From the NCBI GenBank assembly GCA_035644815.1, contig DASQNU010000167.1:1-23651 (forward strand): 23,651 nucleotides of DNA. Reading direction: 5' to 3'. Made by a program: the position numbers and the translations under genes. Below the pieces are notes generated by a model. The model was not told the DNA's origin, made no database searches, and saw nothing but the letters and a program-made list of their open reading frames with translations. Below, one piece after another: positions 1 through 6,448 of the stretch (the stretch's first letter is position 1; each line of letters begins with the position of its first letter). The DNA is from Brevibacillus_F sp035644815 (GTDB lineage Bacteria > Bacillota > Bacilli > Brevibacillales > Brevibacillaceae).

Positions 1-183
1 GCGATTGAAATGCCCCGAGGGATCCGCATCAACAACGTCAGCCCGACCGTACTGACCGAATCTTTCAGCAAGTACGAACCGTTTTTTCCCGGATTTGTCC
101 CCGTTCCTGGGAGCAGAGTCGCTCAAGCCTATCGGAAAAGCGTAGAAGGAGCGCAAACCGGGCAAACCTACACGGTATATTAG
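1..183 (+). CDS. Short-chain dehydrogenase/reductase, C-terminal fragment (5' end outside window)
   Basis: An open frame enters at base 1 and ends at TAG 181-183, giving 60 residues. It begins AIEMPRGIRINNVSPTVL and ends with EGAQTGQTYTVY. The 'RINNVSPTVLTES' stretch after the active-site helix, and the closing 'SVEGAQTGQ.Y' motif, are typical of the C-terminus of small NAD(P)-dependent short-chain dehydrogenases of the Rossmann fold. The catalytic Tyr-x-x-x-Lys and the nucleotide-binding glycines would lie upstream and cannot be checked. The substrate is unknown. It is unrelated in function to the next gene, from which about 200 bp separate it. Confidence 0.75.
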   Translation, partial: AIEMPRGIRINNVSPTVLTESFSKYEPFFPGFVPVPGSRVAQAYRKSVEGAQTGQTYTVY

Positions 184-201
184 TTTTACGTGTGCTAAAA
201 A

Positions 202-269
202 AATCCCCTCTGACTGGAATGTCACCACCTTATCTGCTGGATAAGTGGTACACTCTAGTAGAGGGGATT
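202..269. repeat. Nested inverted repeat, possible insertion-sequence end remnant
   Basis: A perfect 10-bp inverted repeat, AATCCCCTCT (202-211) and AGAGGGGATT (260-269), encloses a second imperfect one, CCACCTTATC (225-234) and GATAAGTGG (240-248). No T-tract follows on the plus strand. On the minus strand the hairpin is followed by seven Ts (complement of 197-203), so it could terminate leftward transcription, but no leftward gene lies to its right. The internal TGTCACC...GGATAAGTGGTACACT pattern, followed by a 16-codon ORF starting ATG at 275, recalls the left end of IS3-type elements. No transposase is present, so this is only a possibility. Confidence 0.3.
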
Positions 270-384
270 CCTCTATGAAAAAAACCGACATAAAAAACCA
301 ATATTTTACAAAGAACGATTCATAATGTTAGAATTAGTATAAATGGTATAAAGCGCATGGATATGTTAGTGGAAGGTGGATCAT

Positions 385-1671
385 ATGCAGGGCGGCGTAA
401 ATGTTCTTCTATACACAACCATCGGCGATATAATCAGAAAATACAGAGAACGGGCAAATCTATCGATTACGCAGCTGGCCAATTTGTCCGGGCTCAGCAA
501 AGGGGCCGTCTCGAAAATCGAGCGAGGGGATACGAAGCGTCCCGAAATGCATACGATCAAAGCAATCAAAAATGTACTGGAAATACCCTATCAGGAAATT
601 GTTGAGCACTATATCACGGTGGAAGAGCGTGTTGATGTACTACTTGATCTGCTGTCAGAAGCCATCCATTTTTCCGATGCAGCTCTCGCTTCCAAAGTCG
701 CAGCGAAGTTTCTTGTATCTTCCCGTGAAGATACGTATTCGCTTTTGGAGCGCCTCTATGACTTTACAGCGAATGTAGAACATACACAGTTTCGTTTGCT
801 GCTCTACAACACGATTACCAAGTATGCGCGTGACCGAGGAATTCCACAGTATATCGCCAGAGGGTTGCTGCAAACATATTTGATCGAACGTGACGATTTT
901 TCAAAGCTGTCGCAGACCTATCAAAAAGGCAAGGAAATCGTCAATTACGCCCACTTTCTACCAGTTAATGAACGGATTCTGATGTACTATAAGCTCGGCG
1001 TGCATGCTTACAATCTTGGACTGTTTGATGATTGCATCAGTCTATGTAAAAACGTCGTGGAAGAAGACAAGACTGAGAGTAAAATAAAAGTGGACGCCAC
1101 GATCGCGATCTACAATTGCTATTATTACTTGGGGGATTACGAGTCCACCGAATATTACTTGAATATTTGCAGCAAGTACTCGTTGCCGTATGTGAAAGAG
1201 GAAGTCAAGCTGATGCAAGCAGTCCTCAGAGGGAAAAAAGGGGACGTGGACACGGCGATTGATGAGCTGGAGCATTTCGTTGAGAGTGCCGGAGACAATA
1301 CGATTCTGCATGTCGCTAATCTACTGCTCGAGCTGTACTTGCAAAGAAAGCGGCTTGCTGAGATCAAAGAGTTGTTGCGTCATGAGGAAAGAATCAACAA
1401 GGTGCCGTTGCGAACGCCCTATAAAAAAACAGAGATGGCTCGATTTATCAAGCAAAAAGGCGATTACTACCTGCTCAAAGGCAAATACGATGATGCCATC
1501 GACCATTATCTCAACAGCGCATTGGAATACGGCAAAGTAAACGAGCATGAAAAGGGTTATGAAACGATCAATCATATTGTGGGGCACTTTATAAAAAATG
1601 AGGAAAATATGAACTTGGAAGTTTTAAAAAAGTTGCAAAAAGTGTATAATATTCTAAGTAAGGAAAAATAA
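385..1671 (+). CDS. RRNPP-family quorum-sensing regulator (HTH plus TPR repeats)
   Basis: This is a predicted cytoplasmic, peptide-responsive transcription regulator of about 428 residues. An XRE-type helix-turn-helix occupies roughly residues 12-65 (GDIIRKYRERANLSITQLA, then LSKGAVSKIERGDTKRP). The rest is all-helical with tetratricopeptide-like pairs, such as KLGVHAYNLGLFDDCISLC and KGDYYLLKGKYDDAIDHYL. This HTH-plus-TPR layout is that of PlcR, NprR, PrgX, AimR and related proteins, whose TPR domain binds a small imported peptide. The start chosen is ATG 385, behind GGAAGGTGG at 371-379; an in-frame GTG at 376 is the alternative. The gene just downstream encodes a short exported peptide, the usual partner. 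Targets are unknown. Confidence 0.8.
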   Translation: MQGGVNVLLYTTIGDIIRKYRERANLSITQLANLSGLSKGAVSKIERGDTKRPEMHTIKAIKNVLEIPYQEIVEHYITVEERVDVLLDLLSEAIHFSDAALASKVAAKFLVSSREDTYSLLERLYDFTANVEHTQFRLLLYNTITKYARDRGIPQYIARGLLQTYLIERDDFSKLSQTYQKGKEIVNYAHFLPVNERILMYYKLGVHAYNLGLFDDCISLCKNVVEEDKTESKIKVDATIAIYNCYYYLGDYESTEYYLNICSKYSLPYVKEEVKLMQAVLRGKKGDVDTAIDELEHFVESAGDNTILHVANLLLELYLQRKRLAEIKELLRHEERINKVPLRTPYKKTEMARFIKQKGDYYLLKGKYDDAIDHYLNSALEYGKVNEHEKGYETINHIVGHFIKNEENMNLEVLKKLQKVYNILSKEK

Positions 1672-1689
1672 GGTAAATGGAGGGGTATT

Positions 1690-1806
1690 ATGAAACGTTC
1701 AATTTTTGTTTTCATGATTGCTTCATTAGTTTTTGTTTTTCCGATGAGTATTTCTACAGCGAAAGCAGCTCCTATAATCGAAAACATTAATGATCCAGGT
1801 TGGTAA
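1690..1806 (+). CDS. Small exported pre-propeptide, putative signalling peptide of the adjacent RRNPP regulator
   Basis: This short ORF encodes 38 residues. It starts at ATG 1690 behind GGAGGGG (1679-1685), 18 bp after the regulator's stop codon, and ends TAA 1804-1806. The protein has a basic N-terminus (MKR), a hydrophobic core (SIFVFMIASLVFVFP) and an Ala-x-Ala type signal peptidase site (STAKAA), leaving a tail APIIENINDPGW. Size, signal sequence, position and short polar C-terminus match PapR, NprX and Phr pheromone precursors, which are secreted by Sec, trimmed outside and re-imported by an oligopeptide permease to bind the TPR regulator. The mature form is inferred to be the last 5-8 residues (around INDPGW). 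No identical pheromone is known to me. Confidence 0.75.
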   Translation: MKRSIFVFMIASLVFVFPMSISTAKAAPIIENINDPGW

Positions 1807-1827
1807 ACGTGCATAATTTGAGAGATG

Positions 1828-1852
1828 AGAACGCTCACGGGCGTTCTTTTTT
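1828..1852 (+). terminator. Rho-independent terminator of the regulator-peptide unit
   Basis: AGAACGC (1828-1834) and GCGTTCT (1841-1847) form a 7-bp stem with a 6-nt loop, followed by a run of six Ts. It lies 22 bp behind the peptide gene and closes the two-gene unit. Confidence 0.75.
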
Positions 1853-2023
1853 AGTTTGGACACATGGATGATCACGTGTTTCACAAGGAGTTTTTTTGTA
1901 AGCGAAAGTCGAAATATGTAAGATGTTTCCAAAATGATCTTCTGGGATAAAATAGAATACAGACTTTACAGTGTCTATGAAAATACAAGGATAGAATGTC
2001 TAAAACAGATGGTGGATATGACA

Positions 2024-2185
2024 ATGAAATGGTTAATCGGAAGTTTGATCATCATTGTAGGATGTTGCGTTCTGTTCGCTGGATACTTGGTCAAGCAAGA
2101 GAGCGGGGGAAGAGGGTTCCAAGCGGGCAATGCATTGGTCGCGGCACTTTGTTTTAGTACCGGTATTTTTATTCTATTGAGTTGA
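2024..2185 (+). CDS. Small two-span membrane protein of unknown function
   Basis: This ORF of 53 residues starts at ATG 2024 behind GGTGG at 2011-2015. An ATG at 2018 is too close to that site, and the frame stays open back to 1934. The product has two hydrophobic segments: about residues 2-22 (LIGSLIIIVGCCVLFAGYLV) and about 35-52 (NALVAALCFSTGIFILLS). They are separated by a short charged, Gly-rich loop (KQESGGRGFQAG). No family is recognised. It stands alone between the peptide-cassette terminator and the riboswitch promoter. It may be a genuine small membrane protein, but coding status rests only on the membrane pattern and a plausible ribosome site. Confidence 0.45.
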   Translation: MKWLIGSLIIIVGCCVLFAGYLVKQESGGRGFQAGNALVAALCFSTGIFILLS

Positions 2186-2219
2186 AATGGTTGGAAGAAA
2201 TGAAAACATAAAAACCAAG

Positions 2220-2248
2220 TTGACAGATTGGTTTTGAGCGATTATAGT
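2220..2248 (+). promoter_or_regulatory. SigmaA-type promoter of the SAM-riboswitch operon
   Basis: TTGACA (2220-2225) and TATAGT (2243-2248) are separated by exactly 17 bp. The start of transcription would fall near 2255, about 33 bases before the riboswitch P1 stem. Confidence 0.8.
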
Positions 2249-2287
2249 CTGTATATACAAATCGAAAGTTTTTGAAAAAACGAATTA

Positions 2288-2410
2288 CTCTTATCCAGAG
2301 AAGGCTGAGGGAATGGCCCTATGAAGCCCGGCAACCTAGCACGTGTGAGGACAACTTTCACGAGCCAAGGTGCTAACTCCACCAGGTAGATGCTACCTGA
2401 CAGATAAGAG
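2288..2410 (+). promoter_or_regulatory. SAM-I (S-box) riboswitch
   Basis: This is an S-adenosylmethionine-sensing aptamer. P1 is CTCTTATC (2288-2295) paired with GATAAGAG (2403-2410). The core contains the hallmark ATGAAGCCCGGCAACC (2321-2336), a P3 arm near 2343-2364, and the AAGGTGCTAACTCC element (2368-2381). The P1 3' strand overlaps AAGAGGC (2406-2412), which is complementary to GCCTCTT (2430-2436). That antiterminator is exclusive with both P1 and the terminator at 2429-2460. High SAM is therefore expected to stabilise P1 and cause termination; low SAM or methionine starvation allows read-through into the ABC transporter genes. Confidence 0.95.
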
Positions 2411-2428
2411 GCGGGAATCGCTGATTTA

Positions 2429-2460
2429 AGCCTCTTTCATCTGATGAAAGAGGCTTTTTT
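2429..2460 (+). terminator. Riboswitch expression-platform terminator
   Basis: AGCCTCTTTC (2429-2438) pairs with GAAAGAGGCT (2446-2455), with ATC/GAT extending the pairing at the loop. A T-run at 2455-2460 follows. Its left arm is shared with the antiterminator helix formed with 2406-2412, which makes it SAM-controlled. Confidence 0.9.
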
Positions 2461-2515
2461 GCTGGCTGATACCACGCCCTCTTCTTTGGAGAACAGACAA
2501 AAGGGGGAAACCAAC

Positions 2516-3526
2516 ATGAAAAAGAAGTTTAGTCTGACTTGCCTGGCTATTCTGGCACTTTCTGCAGTTCTGACCGCATGCGGCGGAGCAGGGGGCAACA
2601 ATGCTGCCGGAGGCGCAGAAGGAAATGCGAAGCGCATTGCACTTGTCATGCGTCAAAACGTCGGCACTTTTTCCGCTCAATACATCAACGGTGTAAAAGC
2701 AGAAGTGGAGAAGAATGGCGGGGAGCTCACGGTATTCAACGCAGAGGGTGACCTGGCGAAAATGGCGTCCAATCTGGATGCTGCGGTGAACCAGCATTTC
2801 GACGGGATCCTGATCGACCATGGTACAGCAGAAGCGCTGCAGCAAGGTGCGGAAAAAGCGGTGAATAAAAAGATTCCGCTGGTGCTGTTTGACACCGACA
2901 TCAAGCTTCCGGGCGTACCGGTAGTCGAGCAGGACGACCAAAAATTGGCCGACTTGAGTCTGGAAAAGCTGGCGGCGGATAACGGCGGCAAAGGCAACAT
3001 CGTGAAGATTTGGGTAGCGGGCTTTGCGCCGATGGAAAAACGTCAAATCACCTATGAAGCATTCCTGAAAAAATATCCGGGTGTAAAAGAAATTGCCGCA
3101 TTCGGTACAGCATCCAATAATACAGCTTTGGACACACAAACCCAGATGGAAGCCATTTTGAAAAAGTATCCAAACAAAGGCGATATTACAGCGGTATGGG
3201 CATCTTGGGATGAATTCGCGAAAGGTGCTACACGTGCGATCCAGCAAGCTGGCCGCACCGAGATCAAAGTATACGGCATCGACTTGAGCGATGAAGATCT
3301 TCAATTGATGCAGGAGGAGAATTCTCCTTGGAAGGCAACTGCTGCGGTAGACCCATCCAATATCGGCCGCGTTCATGCGGATACGGTCTTTAAGAAAATC
3401 AAAGGGGAGCAAGTACCGGACAGCGTCAAGCTGAACCCAGTGCTCGTCAACCAGGATGATTTGCCGAAGGATAAAAAGGTAACGATGTCTGATCTTTCTC
3501 AATACGTGAAAGAATGGGGCAAGTAA
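2516..3526 (+). CDS. Ribose-family ABC transporter substrate-binding lipoprotein, SAM-riboswitch controlled
   Basis: This is an extracytoplasmic sugar-binding protein of 336 residues, resembling RbsB/LsrB (periplasmic binding protein type 1 fold). The N-terminus MKKKFSLTCLAILALSAVLT leads to a lipobox LTAC with Cys22, so it is membrane-anchored after lipidation. The mature part starts with a Gly/Asn-rich linker and then IALVMRQNVGTFSAQYINGV. The start is ATG 2516 behind AAGGGGGAAA; an earlier in-frame ATG at 2444 lies inside the riboswitch terminator and is rejected. It leads an operon with an RbsA-type ATPase and RbsC-type permease. Because expression is gated by SAM, the ligand is probably a sulfur-cycle sugar such as 5-methylthioribose; this is inference. 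No ribokinase or ribose pyranase gene is nearby. Confidence 0.85.
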   Translation: MKKKFSLTCLAILALSAVLTACGGAGGNNAAGGAEGNAKRIALVMRQNVGTFSAQYINGVKAEVEKNGGELTVFNAEGDLAKMASNLDAAVNQHFDGILIDHGTAEALQQGAEKAVNKKIPLVLFDTDIKLPGVPVVEQDDQKLADLSLEKLAADNGGKGNIVKIWVAGFAPMEKRQITYEAFLKKYPGVKEIAAFGTASNNTALDTQTQMEAILKKYPNKGDITAVWASWDEFAKGATRAIQQAGRTEIKVYGIDLSDEDLQLMQEENSPWKATAAVDPSNIGRVHADTVFKKIKGEQVPDSVKLNPVLVNQDDLPKDKKVTMSDLSQYVKEWGK

Positions 3527-3548
3527 GCACCAATAGTTTGATTGGCAC

Positions 3549-3572
3549 TTCCCGTTGAGCGATCAACGGGAA
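3549..3572 (+). other. Intercistronic stem-loop behind the binding-protein gene
   Basis: TTCCCGTTGA (3549-3558) and TCAACGGGAA (3563-3572) form a 10-bp perfect stem capped by a GCGA (GNRA) tetraloop. No clean T-run follows, and the next gene starts at 3598. It is more likely an mRNA 3'-end stabiliser that raises binding-protein levels than a full terminator. Confidence 0.6.
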
Positions 3573-3597
3573 TGTTCCTTCTTAAGGGGGTGTAACG

Positions 3598-5088
3598 ATG
3601 TCTACTTTGCAAATGCAGGGGATTACAAAGCATTTTTCCGGTGTTCCCGCTCTACAGGGAGTGGACTTCGAGGTGAAGGCCGGGGAAGTACACGCATTGC
3701 TCGGAGCGAATGGAGCGGGAAAAAGCACGCTGATGAAAATTTTGACCGGTGCGTATCAAGCGGACGGGGGAAGCATTTCCATCGATGGCTCCCAAGTGGC
3801 GATTGAAACACCGCAGGATGCCAAAGCGCTCGGCATTCAATGTGTCTACCAGGAAGTGGACACCGCGCTGATCCCCAATCTAAGCGTGGCGGAAAACATT
3901 CTCATGGATCAGCTGGTTCACAAAAATGCGGGCAGCTTCATCAGCTGGAAGCGTTTGTTTGCGGAGTCGGCAGACATTTTACACAGCTTCGGTTTCGCCA
4001 TTCCGGTGAATAAAAAGGTGGAGGAATGCACGCTGTCGGAAAAGCAGCTGATCTTGATTGCCCGTGCAACCGTACAAAAAGCGAAGTACGTGATTTTCGA
4101 CGAGCCGACAGCACCGCTCAGCAACAAGGAAAGCGAGCGGTTGTTTCAAATCATTGCCCAGCTGAAAACCGCAGGGGTAGGGATCATCTATATCTCCCAC
4201 CGCTTGCCGGAGATCTTCCAGATTTGCGATCGCATCACCATCATGCGGGATGGTCAGCGCGTCATGACGAAAGCGACAGCGGACACGAATATGGATGAAG
4301 TCATTTCCCATATGCTCGGAAAAAGCTTCTCCGAGGAATTCCCTAAAGTCGAAGTGCCAATCGGGGAAACGGTGCTGGAAGTGGAGGGTATCAAGGGCGG
4401 CAAGGTTCGCGGTGCCGATCTGACCGTGCGCGAGGGAGAAATCGTCGGGGTGGTTGGCTTGGTCGGTGCGGGGAAAACCGAGCTGGCCAGGCTGTTGTTC
4501 GGTGCGGATCCGGCAGAGGCTGGGGAAGTGCGGCTGAAAGGAAGCAAGCTGCGGCTGGAATCCCCAAGGGACGCGGTAGAAAAAGGGATTGTGCTCGTGC
4601 CGGAGGAAAGACGCAAGGAAGGTATTTTTGTTGAGGAGTCGGTGAAAAACAATCTGTCGGTGGCCGCTCTCTCCAAATGGACAGGACTTGGATTCGTCAG
4701 ACAAGGGCTTGAGGCCGAGCATGCCAGAGATCTCGTTCAGAAGCTGGGTGTCAAAACAGCGAATATCGGCCAGTTGGTCGGCTTTTTAAGCGGGGGAAAC
4801 CAGCAAAAAGTGGCGATCGGAAAATGGCTGGGTACGGATGCCAGCATCTTTATGTTTGACGAACCGACCAAAGGGGTCGATATCGGGGCGAAAAGCGATA
4901 TTTACCGGCTCATCGGCAAGCTTGCTGCAGAAAAGAAGGGCATCCTCTATTTTTCCTGCGAGTTTCCAGAAGTGATCGGGATCGCTGACCGCATCCTCGT
5001 GATGTTTGAAGGGAAAATCGTCAAAGAGTTGACTAGCACGGAAGCTACTCAAGAATTGATTATGTATTACGCCAGCGGAGGTGAGTAA
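3598..5088 (+). CDS. Ribose-family ABC transporter ATP-binding protein (two ABC domains)
   Basis: A double-domain ATPase of 496 residues, close to the length of RbsA/MglA. The first domain has Walker A GANGAGKST (residues 36-44), Walker B YVIFDEPTA and a degenerate signature, TLSEKQ instead of LSGGQ. The second has Walker A-like GLVGAGKTE (287-295), a canonical LSGGNQQKV signature and Walker B FMFDEPTKGVD. An asymmetric pair of ATP sites is normal in this family. It is translated from ATG 3598 behind AAGGGGG, and its stop at 5086-5088 is one base before the permease start, so the two are coupled. It powers import of the ligand captured by the preceding lipoprotein. Confidence 0.9.
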   Translation: MSTLQMQGITKHFSGVPALQGVDFEVKAGEVHALLGANGAGKSTLMKILTGAYQADGGSISIDGSQVAIETPQDAKALGIQCVYQEVDTALIPNLSVAENILMDQLVHKNAGSFISWKRLFAESADILHSFGFAIPVNKKVEECTLSEKQLILIARATVQKAKYVIFDEPTAPLSNKESERLFQIIAQLKTAGVGIIYISHRLPEIFQICDRITIMRDGQRVMTKATADTNMDEVISHMLGKSFSEEFPKVEVPIGETVLEVEGIKGGKVRGADLTVREGEIVGVVGLVGAGKTELARLLFGADPAEAGEVRLKGSKLRLESPRDAVEKGIVLVPEERRKEGIFVEESVKNNLSVAALSKWTGLGFVRQGLEAEHARDLVQKLGVKTANIGQLVGFLSGGNQQKVAIGKWLGTDASIFMFDEPTKGVDIGAKSDIYRLIGKLAAEKKGILYFSCEFPEVIGIADRILVMFEGKIVKELTSTEATQELIMYYASGGE

Positions 5089-5089
5089 G

Positions 5090-6094
5090 GTGGTATCGAA
5101 CACGAAACCATTCAGCCTGTTTGATCTCGTCTATAAATATGGAACAGTCGCAGTGATTGCTATTGTCGTGCTGCTGTTCAGCATCACCAACCCTTACTTC
5201 TTTACGTATGACAACATTACGGACATTTTACGTTCGATCTCCATCGTTACCTTTGTGGCGGTAGGGGTTACGTTTTCCTTGATTGTCGGGGGCTTTGACC
5301 TGTCTGTGGGATCAACGGTTTCCTTGACCACCGTCGTTTCCGCTTCCATGATGGTCTGGTATGAGCAAGGGCTAGTCGTTACCTTGGTCGTGCCGATTGT
5401 GCTCAGTCTGATTGTCGGCTTGGTGAACGCCTTTTTGGCAGTGAAAATTCGGATCATGGATATGTTGGCAACCTTGGCGATGCTGTACATTGTGAACGGC
5501 ATTCATACCACTTATTCCAAAGGTTATTCCATTTATGCCAATATGCCGATGGAAGATGGAACGAATGCGCCGGGAAAATTTCAGGAATGGTTTCTCTGGC
5601 TGGGTCAGGGGGAAATCTTGTCCGTACCCGTACCAGTGATCTTGACCTTCCTGCTTGTGGCACTGACACACGTGTATTTGACCTATACCAGACAGGGCCG
5701 GATGCTGTATATGACAGGGGGCAATTTGGAAGCTGCCCGCTTGTCCGGGATCCCGGTTGATCGTTATCGGACGCTGGCGTATGTGCTCTCCGCTCTGTTT
5801 GCCGGACTGGGCGGCATTTTGCTGGCGGCACGGGTCGGGACGGGGCAGGTAAGCGCCGGCGGGTCTATGCTGATGGACGCGGTTGCCGCTGCCTTTGTTG
5901 GCTTCTCGGTATTTGGAGCGGGAAAACCAAACGTATTTGGTACCTTTGTAGGGGCGATCCTGATCGGGGTTCTGCTCAATGGGATGACCATGCTCAATCT
6001 GCCTTATTATTCCTACGATATTGTCAAAGGGATCGTATTGGCGGTGGCCTTGGCGGTTACTTACTATCAAGTACGGAGAAAGAGAAAGGCTTAA
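5090..6094 (+). CDS. Ribose-family ABC transporter permease
   Basis: An integral membrane protein of 334 residues with about 8-10 hydrophobic segments. It carries the RbsC-type motif GGFDLSVGSTVSL near residue 65 and the distal GNLEAARLSGI...Y and AARVGTGQVSAG motifs of the branched-chain/ribose permease family. The start chosen is GTG 5090, with GGAGGTG (5077-5083) as ribosome site; an in-frame GTG at 5081 sits inside that site. A single permease gene is typical of this family and probably acts as a homodimer. It completes the SAM-riboswitch operon (binding protein, ATPase, permease). The ligand is unknown but is expected to be a sulfur-linked sugar. Confidence 0.88.
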   Translation: MVSNTKPFSLFDLVYKYGTVAVIAIVVLLFSITNPYFFTYDNITDILRSISIVTFVAVGVTFSLIVGGFDLSVGSTVSLTTVVSASMMVWYEQGLVVTLVVPIVLSLIVGLVNAFLAVKIRIMDMLATLAMLYIVNGIHTTYSKGYSIYANMPMEDGTNAPGKFQEWFLWLGQGEILSVPVPVILTFLLVALTHVYLTYTRQGRMLYMTGGNLEAARLSGIPVDRYRTLAYVLSALFAGLGGILLAARVGTGQVSAGGSMLMDAVAAAFVGFSVFGAGKPNVFGTFVGAILIGVLLNGMTMLNLPYYSYDIVKGIVLAVALAVTYYQVRRKRKA

Positions 6095-6356
6095 CCGTGA
6101 ATTCAACTTACGCACAGGTAAAAATGATCTGAGAAAAGCCGGCTTTACCATTACTGAAGCAAAAGAAAGTTTTCCGCTACTGACGTTTTACGATGTGGGA
6201 GCGCTCGTATATTTTGCAAAGATCATTGAGTGGGAGTTTCCAGGTTTCTCAGTGGAAAGATGTTTCGATCAACTTTGTTTGCTCCAAGAACAGGTGGAGA
6301 AAAACGGTATGATCCAGAGTAGGGAACACCGATTTCTTCTAGTTGCAACCAAATAG
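6090..6356 (+). pseudogene. 5'-truncated SAM-dependent methyltransferase remnant
   Basis: Starting inside the last codons of the permease, another frame reads LNREFNLRTGKNDLRKAGF, then EAKESFPLLTFYDVGALVYF and ends HRFLLVATK, TAG 6354-6356. This resembles the C-terminal third of a class I SAM-dependent methyltransferase of the kind found in many Bacilli (the 'FYDVGALVYF...W..P.FSVE' region). The SAM-binding N-terminal half is missing and there is no start codon or ribosome site at the junction. The formal open frame extends back to 6021 only inside the permease gene. I read it as a deletion remnant fused to the operon end, followed by an intact terminator. Confidence 0.6.
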
Positions 6357-6362
6357 ATGACG

Positions 6363-6407
6363 GGCAGTTCAAAACAGGTTTTGCCTGATCTTGAACTGCC
6401 GTTTTTT
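6363..6407 (+). terminator. Rho-independent terminator of the importer operon
   Basis: GGCAGTTCAA (6363-6372) pairs with TTGAACTGCC (6391-6400), with an inner CAGG/CCTG stem (6375-6378 with 6384-6387) and six Ts at 6402-6407. It ends the rightward operon before the convergent regulator gene. Confidence 0.85.
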
Positions 6408-6448
6408 AAAACAATCACATAAAAACAAGAATCCTGTGTATGTTCTAC

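Noticed and set aside
2444..2515. An upstream in-frame start for the first binding protein
   Set aside because: It would add 24 polar residues before a perfect lipoprotein signal peptide, and its ATG is inside the riboswitch terminator stem.
2426..3502. A 358-codon open frame on the minus strand opposite the binding-protein gene
   Set aside because: Its product is rich in Cys, His, Arg and Phe with no recognisable domain. It lies exactly antisense to a clear lipoprotein gene and spans the riboswitch terminator, so it is a shadow frame.
3979..4722. A 247-codon minus-strand frame within the double ATPase gene
   Set aside because: It is antisense to conserved ABC motifs, with no ribosome site and no family resemblance.
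5372..6151. A 259-codon minus-strand frame opposite the permease
   Set aside because: Gln/His/Arg-rich composition typical of a shadow of a membrane-protein gene.
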